From positions 1 to 11,725 of the forward strand of contig JAZTWH010000056.1 in the NCBI GenBank assembly GCA_045635765.1: DNA of 11,725 nt, read 5' to 3'. This document shows positions 1 through 5,894 of this stretch, piece after piece. The position numbers and the translations under genes were made by a program. Positions within the stretch are counted from its first letter, which is position 1. Each line of letters starts with the position of its first letter. Origin of the DNA: RGIG995 sp045635765 (GTDB taxonomy: Bacteria; Bacillota; Clostridia; Oscillospirales; UBA644). Under the pieces are notes generated by a model. It was not told the origin of the DNA, made no database searches, and was given only the letters and a program-made list of their open reading frames with translations.

Positions 1-1
1 G

Positions 2-1627
2 ATGATCACCGGGCTGGACACCGTAACCGCGACGAAGGAAGGCGGATACGTGTGGAACGACACGGTAGTCAAATCTCACAGTGAAGTTGTGAATGAAGAC
101 GGAACCAAGACCTTCACCATTGAAATCTACGACGATCTGAAGTTCTCCGACGGCTCTGCCATTACTGCGAAGAACTACATCGTTCACACGCTGGCCTTCT
201 CTACCCCCGTTGCCGCACAGGCCGCCGGGAAGGACCACATGTCCGGCATGACTCTGAAGGGCTATGACGCTTATGCCGCTTATGACGGCAAGGGCGATGC
301 CGTTGCCTTTGAGGGACTTAAACTGGAAGGTGATTACAAATTCTCTGTCACCGTGGATTCCGAATATATCCCCTATTATTACGATATTACCTACGCCAGC
401 TTCTCCCCCGTTCCCTTGGCTCAGTGGTTGGGGACCTCCACCATTGAGGTGAACGATGCGGGCGCTCCCTACATTAAGGGCGACTTCTGGAAGGGCGAAG
501 AAAAGTCCAAGGTAGAAAAGGATAAGGACGGCAACGAAAAGACTGTGTCCTACACCGAATACAGCCATGCTGCACACATTAAGGCTGCCGCTTCCGAAAA
601 CTCCACGAAATACCCCTGTTCCGGTCCTTGGTACATCGAATCCTACGATGCATCCACCAAGACTGCGAATCTGAAGATCAACCCCTACTTCAAGGGCAAC
701 TATGAAGGAACCAAACCCACCATTGCAAAGGTTACCTACGTTCTGTTGGTTTCCAACACTCAGCTGGAACAGTTGAAGGGCGGTCAGGTTGACGTCATTG
801 CCGGAATCACCGGCGGCGATGAGACCGACGAAGCTCTGAAGCTGGTCAAAGACACCAACGGTGCTTACGATACGGTTACCTATGCCCGTGCAGGCTACGG
901 GAAGCTGGGCTTCCGTGCCGACTTCGGCCCCGTACAGTTTATCGAAGTCCGCCAGGCCATCGCATACTGCATGAACCGGGCCAAGTTTGCCAAAGACTTT
1001 ACCGGCGGTTACGGCGGTGTTGTTGACGGTCCTTACTACACCGGCTCCTGGATGTATCAGGCCGTAAAGGACGACATTCTGCTGAATGCTTACGCCACCT
1101 CCGTTGACTCTGCTATTTCCGTTCTGGAAAACGGAGGCTGGATCTACAACGCAGACGGTTCTGCCTATGACAAGGCTGCCGGCGGCGTCCGCTACAAGAA
1201 GATCCCCGGTGCTTATGCTTCGGAAAACGACATCAAATATCAGTCCAAGGACGGCGTGTACAAGACCACCAAGGTGGGCGACGACTACTACATGCCCCTG
1301 GTCATCAACTGGTACGGCACCTCCGACAACCCCTTCACCGACCAATTGGTCACGGGCTTTATGAATGCGGAAAACATTAAGGCAGCCGGCTTCGTAGTTC
1401 AGCAGCAGACCGGGGACTTTAACCCCATGCTGGATGAACTCTACCAGGCAAAGGTCTTCGGATACTATTCCGGGACCCCCTTGTATTGTGCCTTCAACTT
1501 CGCAACGGGCTTCAACTCTGCCATTTACGACTACTCCTTTAATCTGACCATCAATCCTGCCGAGTATGACAACTATTCTGCATACTATCTGAAGGATATG
1601 GCAGACGTTTACTGGATTGCGAAGTAA
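2..1627 (+). CDS. oppA: ABC transporter solute-binding protein, family 5 (OppA/DppA-like), C-terminal part
   Basis: Extracellular peptide-binding protein of the importer encoded downstream (inferred from family and position). The reading frame is open to the left edge, so the signal/lipoprotein peptide and the N-terminal part are missing, and the Met at base 2 need not be the start. In the visible 541 residues, the SBP_bac_5 hallmarks are a 'KFSDGSAITAKNYI' segment (about residues 47-60, the usual F-DG-P-TA-D-V motif), 'SGPWYIESYD' then 'INPYFKG' (207-232, the tGPY...NP-Y block), 'VRQAIAYCMNR' (316-326) and 'AISVLENGGW' (371-380, the LL-GW block). It is rich in tyrosine. Codons ending in C (TAC, AAC, GAC, TTC, GGC) look favoured, as in strongly expressed genes. 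The substrate could be oligopeptides, dipeptides or another family-5 ligand; the sequence does not decide. Hairpins follow before oppB, as expected if this protein is made in excess over the permease. Confidence 0.9.
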   Translation: MITGLDTVTATKEGGYVWNDTVVKSHSEVVNEDGTKTFTIEIYDDLKFSDGSAITAKNYIVHTLAFSTPVAAQAAGKDHMSGMTLKGYDAYAAYDGKGDAVAFEGLKLEGDYKFSVTVDSEYIPYYYDITYASFSPVPLAQWLGTSTIEVNDAGAPYIKGDFWKGEEKSKVEKDKDGNEKTVSYTEYSHAAHIKAAASENSTKYPCSGPWYIESYDASTKTANLKINPYFKGNYEGTKPTIAKVTYVLLVSNTQLEQLKGGQVDVIAGITGGDETDEALKLVKDTNGAYDTVTYARAGYGKLGFRADFGPVQFIEVRQAIAYCMNRAKFAKDFTGGYGGVVDGPYYTGSWMYQAVKDDILLNAYATSVDSAISVLENGGWIYNADGSAYDKAAGGVRYKKIPGAYASENDIKYQSKDGVYKTTKVGDDYYMPLVINWYGTSDNPFTDQLVTGFMNAENIKAAGFVVQQQTGDFNPMLDELYQAKVFGYYSGTPLYCAFNFATGFNSAIYDYSFNLTINPAEYDNYSAYYLKDMADVYWIAK

Positions 1628-1657
1628 GCTTACTTCTCCGTTCGTAACGAAACATCA

Positions 1658-1681
1658 TTCTTATGGATTCTTCCATAAGAA
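1658..1681 (+). other. Perfect 9-bp hairpin just after the binding-protein gene
   Basis: TTCTTATGG (1658-1666) and CCATAAGAA (1673-1681) are exact inverted repeats around a 6-nt loop, 30 bases after the oppA stop codon. It lies immediately before the larger palindrome at 1691-1720. No T-run follows directly. It may protect the 3' end of the oppA transcript or form part of a tandem terminator. Confidence 0.55.
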
Positions 1682-1690
1682 AAGGGATTG

Positions 1691-1734
1691 GGATGCGCTG
1701 CTGCATGCAGCAGTGCATCCGATTCTGATTTTTT
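1691..1734 (+). terminator. 30-nt near-perfect palindrome followed by T-run: terminator or attenuator between oppA and oppB
   Basis: Bases 1691-1720 (GGATGCGCTG...GTGCATCC, centre CTGCATGCAG) are self-complementary over all 15 base pairs except one G.T wobble. A TTTTTT run follows at 1729-1734, 8 bases beyond the stem. The distance is long for a classical intrinsic terminator, so it may be a partial terminator or an RNase barrier. Stem-loops between the binding-protein gene and the permease genes are common in Opp operons and let the binding protein be made in excess. Confidence 0.6.
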
Positions 1735-1737
1735 GCC

Positions 1738-1754
1738 GTGATAGCACGTATCAC
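1738..1754 (+). other. Small 6-bp hairpin in the oppA-oppB gap
   Basis: GTGATA (1738-1743) pairs with TATCAC (1749-1754) around a 5-nt loop. It is short and could be chance, but it sits in a run of four separate inverted repeats in one 256-base gap (1628-1883). No convincing sigma-A promoter was found in that gap. Confidence 0.3.
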
Positions 1755-1787
1755 TTGATTCTCCAATTTGGAAAAATCCGGCAAGCG

Positions 1788-1864
1788 GCCTTAAAGATGT
1801 TGCCGCAATGATCGTCGGCTTTTCCTGCCGACGCGGCAACCGGAAATACAGTCGTCTTTAAGGC
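1788..1864 (+). promoter_or_regulatory. Nested 77-nt stem-loop in the oppB leader
   Basis: Three inverted repeats nest inside one another. The outer arms are GCCTTAAAGA (1788-1797) and TCTTTAAGGC (1855-1864). The middle arms are GTTGCCGC (1799-1806) and GCGGCAAC (1833-1840). The inner arms are GTCGGC (1814-1819) and GCCGAC (1827-1832) around a 7-nt loop. The structure ends 8 bases before the GAGG ribosome binding site (1873-1876) of oppB, so it would not itself hide that site. Possible roles are a 5' stabiliser after RNA processing, a regulatory leader, or a REP/MITE-like repeat. It does not match a riboswitch that I recognise. Confidence 0.5.
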
Positions 1865-1883
1865 GGCGGAATGAGGAAAAACA

Positions 1884-2927
1884 ATGGGAAAATATCTTCT
1901 CAAGCGATTGGGCTATATGCTGGTTGTATTCATCATATTGTCCTTTATTATGTTTTTGATATACAGCCTTGTCCCCAGCAACCGTGCATATACGGATGCA
2001 AAGGCGGACTTGCAGGAAATGAAAAATAAAATTCCGATGGATCAACAGGAAAGTTGGTTCAACGAACGCTACCTGCACTATCAACGGGAGTACGGCACCG
2101 ACACGGACAATCAGCTTGTCCGTTATTTGCGTTGGATCGGTGTTATGCCCAACTATTACAATGAATACAATGGTCTTCTTCAAGGGGATTTTGGTTATTC
2201 CTACCAATATAAAGACGACGTTATTAACGTAATCAAGGAACCCTTAAAGAATACGATCTTCATCAATATATTTGCAACCATTCTTGCCCTTGGGATTACG
2301 ATCCCCATGGGAATTTGGTGTGCAGTCCACCGTAAATCCAAGGGCGATCAGGCCATTCAGGTCTTTACCATTATTGGGTATTCCCTACCGACCTTCTTAA
2401 TTGCGATTTTAGGGGTGTGGATTTTCTGCTCCCTGTTAGGCTGGTTCCCGCCCAGCGGGATGCAGACCCCCGGAAACGAATTTACCGGGCTTCGAGCCTT
2501 TGCGGACAAAATGTATTATCTCTGTCTGCCCCTCATCGTTATGACCTTCTGTTCCCTCGGCGGAATGACCCGCTACGTGCGGGCATCCATGATTGAAGCC
2601 TTGTCCCTGGACTGCATCAAGACAGCCCGGGCAAAGGGCCTTCGGGAAAAGGTGGTCATCTACTCCCATGCTTGGAGAAACGCATTGATTCCCATCGTTA
2701 CTCTCGTAGTCGGCTGGTTTTTGGCCATCTTCTCCGGGTCCTTGGTCATTGAAAATCTTTTTGCTCTCAACGGCATGGGAAAACTGATGATCACGGCCCT
2801 GAAAACCCAGGACATGGAAGTGGTCATGCTGGTCCAAATGTTCTACGTTATCCTTTCCCTGGTTGGAAATCTGATTATTGATATTGTGTACGGATTCGTG
2901 GATCCCCGCGTCCGTGTAAATAAGTAA
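1884..2927 (+). CDS. oppB: Peptide ABC transporter permease OppB
   Basis: One of the two membrane-spanning subunits of the importer. The 347-residue protein starts with the family's typical 'KYLLKRLGYMLVVF' amphipathic start plus TM1 (about 12-30), and has further membrane helices near 124-147, 160-184, 212-230, 270-290 and 314-336. The conserved cytoplasmic EAA-type loop that docks on the ATPases is at about 247-272 ('TARAKGLREK...HAWRNALIP'), and the family C-terminus 'YGFVDPRVR' is present. The 'GDFGYSYQYK' motif (101-110) in the TM1-TM2 outer loop matches the family. That loop is somewhat longer than in E. coli OppB, with a charged stretch at about 37-85. GAGG at 1873-1876 lies 7 bases before the ATG. 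An 18-base gap with AGGGGG leads into oppC. Assignment to OppB rather than DppB or AppB is by family only. Confidence 0.92.
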   Translation: MGKYLLKRLGYMLVVFIILSFIMFLIYSLVPSNRAYTDAKADLQEMKNKIPMDQQESWFNERYLHYQREYGTDTDNQLVRYLRWIGVMPNYYNEYNGLLQGDFGYSYQYKDDVINVIKEPLKNTIFINIFATILALGITIPMGIWCAVHRKSKGDQAIQVFTIIGYSLPTFLIAILGVWIFCSLLGWFPPSGMQTPGNEFTGLRAFADKMYYLCLPLIVMTFCSLGGMTRYVRASMIEALSLDCIKTARAKGLREKVVIYSHAWRNALIPIVTLVVGWFLAIFSGSLVIENLFALNGMGKLMITALKTQDMEVVMLVQMFYVILSLVGNLIIDIVYGFVDPRVRVNK

Positions 2928-2945
2928 GAAAGGGGGTAGCTCAGA

Positions 2946-4868
2946 ATGAAAAAGAATTCGACGGGGCCCATTACCTGGATCCGCAGAATGTTTATGGGTG
3001 CCAGCAAGGACGTTGCCAACGACATCAACAGCGTGGAAGCCATTGTCAGCCCCACCAGACAGGCCATTAACAATTTCAAAGAGCGTAAAATTGCAGTGGT
3101 TGCCCTTTTTACCGTTATTGCCATGTTTTTTCTCATGTTCATAGGCCCCCTCTTTATGCCCACCTACGACGATGCCTATACGGAAACGGTTCATCAGAAT
3201 ATTGCTCCTTGTCTGGACATGATGTCCATTCCCAGAGAATTGAAAAAAGACGTCAAGATGATTGATTCTTACTCTACCTTCTCCGTGGGTCTTTCCAATG
3301 AAGGAAAGGTATACGTTTGGGGGTACACCATTCTGGGGGCAACGGGAATTGACATGGCGGACATTCCCGAGGAAGTCCAAAATACAAAAATTGCCCTGGT
3401 AGCGGCCGGATTTGACCATATTATTGCCATCGGAGAGGACGGCACCGTGTATGCCTGGGGCGATTCCAGACTGGGTCAGTACGGCAATGATTTTGCTATG
3501 AACATTAGCACACCTATGCCCCAGAGTCTGATTGACAGAACGGAAAAAATCGACGTTGCAAACGTAAAAAAGCTGGTCTGCGGCTATCAGTCCACGGCGA
3601 TTCTGATGAACGACGGAACTTGCTACCTTTGGGGGAACTCCAACTCCTATTCCAATCTTGAAAAAATGGTAAATTACGATGGAAAGCTGATGGACATCGA
3701 TTTTACCCTCAACTACGTGGTAGGGCTGACCGAAACGGGGGCTTCCGTCTATACCGGAACTTTGGGACTTTATACCAACGCCCGAGGGGATTTGACAGAC
3801 AAAGCCGTTGAATTGAATCAATATTTAAAAGGCCGTACCATTACGAAATTTACCGCCGCAAGCAATAACATTTGCCTCACTCTGAGCGACAACAGCGTTT
3901 GTTTTGTGGGAGACTTCTCTTCCAGCGTAATTCCCTTGGGAGATTCTCTGAAGGAAGGGGAATATTTTGTCGACGTTCAGGCGGGAACCTATCACTACAC
4001 GGGATTGACCAACCAAGGAAATGTCTACTCCTGGGGTAGTGACAAATACAATCAGGCGTCGGCCCCCTCCTCCTCGAAGGGTGCAACGAAGCTTTTCGTA
4101 GGCTCTTATCAAAACTATTTGGCAAACGAGGAATCGGAAATTATTGACAAATGGGGTCTGAACGGATTTATTTTCGGGACCGACCGGAACGGTGCAGACA
4201 TTTTTCAGCGGATCATCAACGGCGGCCGTATGACCATGACCATCGGTGCCGTGGCAGTCATTATTTCGACGATCATCGGAATTATCATTGGCTGCATTTC
4301 CGGCTATTTCGGCGGAAAAGTCGACATTTTACTGATGCGTGTAACCGAAATTTTTGCAGCCATTCCTTTTCTTCCCTTTGCCATGATTCTCTCGGCAATT
4401 CTTTCCCAGTCAGCCATGACGGAAAATGCCAGAATCTTTATTATCATGTGTATTCTCGGAGTTCTCTCCTGGACCTCCCTTGCAAGATTGGTCCGGGGGC
4501 AGGTCTTGTCTGTCCGGGAAAACGAATACGTCCTGGCGGCCAAGGCAATGGGTGTCAAGGAAGGCAGAATTGCATTCAAGCACATTCTCCCCAACGTTAT
4601 TTCGGTCATTCTCGTTACCCTGACGTTGGACTTTGCGGGTTGTATGCTTACGGAGTCTTCCCTGTCGTACCTTGGGTTCGGCGTTAACTATCCCCGGCCC
4701 ACGTGGGGGAACATGCTGAATGCGGCAAACAATTCCACCGTTATTAAAAACTTCTGGTGGCAGTGGCTCTTCCCTGCGTTATTCCTCGCCATCACCACGA
4801 TCTGCATCAACATCGTCGGCGATACGCTGCGTGACGTCTTGGATCCCAAGTCCAACGTTGAAAAGTAA
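2946..4868 (+). CDS. oppC: Peptide ABC transporter permease OppC with an inserted RCC1-like beta-propeller
   Basis: Second membrane subunit of the importer. At 640 residues it is about twice the usual OppC length (about 300). Order of parts: cytoplasmic N-terminus with basic KERK before TM1 (about 48-71); a short linker; RCC1-like repeats (about 104-403); then a normal OppC body that begins with the conserved 'FGTDRNGADIFQR' block (410-422). TM2 is at about 430-452. The EAA-type ATPase-docking loop is at about 526-550 ('ENEYVLAAKAMGVKEG...HILPN'), and the usual 'SYLGFGV...PTWGNML' and C-terminal 'DPK' follow. One uninterrupted frame covers both parts, with no internal stop and no second ribosome binding site seen. 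OppC topology places the TM1-TM2 loop outside, so the propeller should face the binding protein and the cell wall. AGGGGG at 2931-2936 precedes the ATG; AAGGAGG for oppD overlaps the stop. The permease assignment is firm; the role of the propeller is unknown. Confidence 0.93.
   Translation: MKKNSTGPITWIRRMFMGASKDVANDINSVEAIVSPTRQAINNFKERKIAVVALFTVIAMFFLMFIGPLFMPTYDDAYTETVHQNIAPCLDMMSIPRELKKDVKMIDSYSTFSVGLSNEGKVYVWGYTILGATGIDMADIPEEVQNTKIALVAAGFDHIIAIGEDGTVYAWGDSRLGQYGNDFAMNISTPMPQSLIDRTEKIDVANVKKLVCGYQSTAILMNDGTCYLWGNSNSYSNLEKMVNYDGKLMDIDFTLNYVVGLTETGASVYTGTLGLYTNARGDLTDKAVELNQYLKGRTITKFTAASNNICLTLSDNSVCFVGDFSSSVIPLGDSLKEGEYFVDVQAGTYHYTGLTNQGNVYSWGSDKYNQASAPSSSKGATKLFVGSYQNYLANEESEIIDKWGLNGFIFGTDRNGADIFQRIINGGRMTMTIGAVAVIISTIIGIIIGCISGYFGGKVDILLMRVTEIFAAIPFLPFAMILSAILSQSAMTENARIFIIMCILGVLSWTSLARLVRGQVLSVRENEYVLAAKAMGVKEGRIAFKHILPNVISVILVTLTLDFAGCMLTESSLSYLGFGVNYPRPTWGNMLNAANNSTVIKNFWWQWLFPALFLAITTICINIVGDTLRDVLDPKSNVEK
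3255..4151 (+). other. RCC1-like seven-repeat beta-propeller domain inside OppC
   Basis: This marks OppC residues of about 104-402. The RCC1 pattern (V-aG-xH-al-xdG-vy-WG) recurs. Closing positions are WG at 125-126, 171-172, 229-230, 363-364 and 403-404, with weaker, Trp-less repeats closing near G271 and G322. Spacing is 40-58 residues, as expected for RCC1 blades. The clearest copy is 'VAAGFDHIIAIGEDGTVYAWG' in two parts: residues 152-160 (VAAGFDHII) and 161-172 (AIGEDGTVYAWG), followed by 'GQYGN'. The seventh repeat (from about 382, 'KLFVGSYQNYLAN') ends in DKWG directly before the permease's GTD motif, so almost no linker remains. Seven repeats fit a closed seven-bladed propeller. The domain type is seen in the sequence; its ligand is not. 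Confidence 0.87.
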
Positions 4869-4880
4869 GGAGGAACCGCC

Positions 4881-5894
4881 ATGGCGTTACTTGAAGTTAA
4901 AAATTTGCATACCTATTTCAGAACAAAAAAAGGAACGGTCAAGGCCGTGAACGACGTTTCCTATTCCATTGAGCCCGGAAAGACCTTGGGCATCGTTGGA
5001 GAATCGGGATCCGGAAAATCCGTGTCCGCAATGAGTATTCTCCGCCTATTGGACGGAAACGGATATATTGCCGATGGGGAAATCCTTTTCGAAGGAAAGG
5101 ATCTGACCAAGCTCTCCATAAACGAAATGTATCACATTCGCGGAAATGCCATTTCGGTCATTTTCCAAGAACCCATGACCTCCCTCAACCCGGTCTTTAC
5201 GGTAGAAAAGCAGCTTTCGGAGCCCTTTATCATCCATCAGGGCATGAGCAAAAAAGAGGCCCGCAAGCAAGCCCTGAAGATGCTTTACGACGTCCAGATT
5301 CCCAATCCGGAGGCCGTGATCAAGCAGTATCCCCACCAGTTGTCCGGGGGGATGCGTCAGCGGGTTATGATTGCAATGGCTCTGGCCTGCCGTCCGAAAA
5401 TCCTGATTGCGGACGAACCGACGACCGCCCTTGACGTAACCATTCAAGCCCAAATTCTGCGGTTGATGAGCGACCTTCAACGGGAAAAGGGGACTTCCAT
5501 TCTGTTTATTACCCACGACCTGGGGGTCATCAACGAAATGGCAGATGACGTCGCGGTTATGTACTGCGGTCAGGTGGTGGAAAAGGCTCCGGCGAAGCAA
5601 ATCTTTTCCGAATGTCCCAAGAGTCACCCCTACACGGAAGGGCTTATGCTGTCAATTCCGCGAATCGACAGTGTGGACCAGAAACTGGAACCCATCCCCG
5701 GTGCGGTTCCCCATCCTCTGGCCCTGCCGAAGGGTTGTAAATTTGCCCCCCGTTGCAAATACTGCACACAAAAATGCCTTGAAGAAGAACCTGCTCTTAT
5801 TGATGTCGGAGACGGCCAGTTAATCAGATGCTTCTATTCGGATAAGGAGGAACGACTCAGCGATGAGCACAAAAAAATTACTGTCAATCACTAA
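4881..5894 (+). CDS. oppD: Peptide ABC transporter ATP-binding protein OppD
   Basis: Cytoplasmic ATPase subunit of normal length (337 residues). All catalytic motifs are visible: Walker A 'GESGSGKS' (40-47), Q-loop 'FQEP' (95-98), signature 'LSGGMRQR' (154-161), Walker B 'ILIADEP' with catalytic E179 (174-180), D-loop 'TALD' (182-185) and H-loop H212. The C-terminal oligopeptide-transporter extension carries five cysteines (C286, C292, C295, C299, C317) in the 'GCKFAPRC...C...C' pattern. In some relatives this region is reported to bind an iron-sulfur cluster, so a cluster is possible here. AAGGAGG at 4867-4873 lies 7 bases before the ATG. The gene overlaps oppF by 32 bases. It is expected to pair with OppF to form the ATPase heterodimer. 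Confidence 0.94.
   Translation: MALLEVKNLHTYFRTKKGTVKAVNDVSYSIEPGKTLGIVGESGSGKSVSAMSILRLLDGNGYIADGEILFEGKDLTKLSINEMYHIRGNAISVIFQEPMTSLNPVFTVEKQLSEPFIIHQGMSKKEARKQALKMLYDVQIPNPEAVIKQYPHQLSGGMRQRVMIAMALACRPKILIADEPTTALDVTIQAQILRLMSDLQREKGTSILFITHDLGVINEMADDVAVMYCGQVVEKAPAKQIFSECPKSHPYTEGLMLSIPRIDSVDQKLEPIPGAVPHPLALPKGCKFAPRCKYCTQKCLEEEPALIDVGDGQLIRCFYSDKEERLSDEHKKITVNH

Noticed and set aside
1617..1839. Short open frames on both strands across the oppA-oppB gap
   Set aside because: They cross the inverted repeats (the two strands read alike because of the palindrome), overlap the end of oppA, and lack ribosome binding sites.
2436..3821. Long open frame of 461 codons on the - strand, opposite oppB and oppC
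   Set aside because: It lies wholly opposite two clear genes, crosses their boundary, and its translation has no recognisable domain; the openness follows from the codon use of the + strand genes.
3255..4151. The RCC1-like region as a separate gene fused by a sequencing error
   Set aside because: The frame is uninterrupted on both sides, no internal start with a ribosome binding site was seen, and the repeats begin after TM1 and end at the GTD motif, as in a true insertion. Assembly error cannot be fully excluded from sequence alone.
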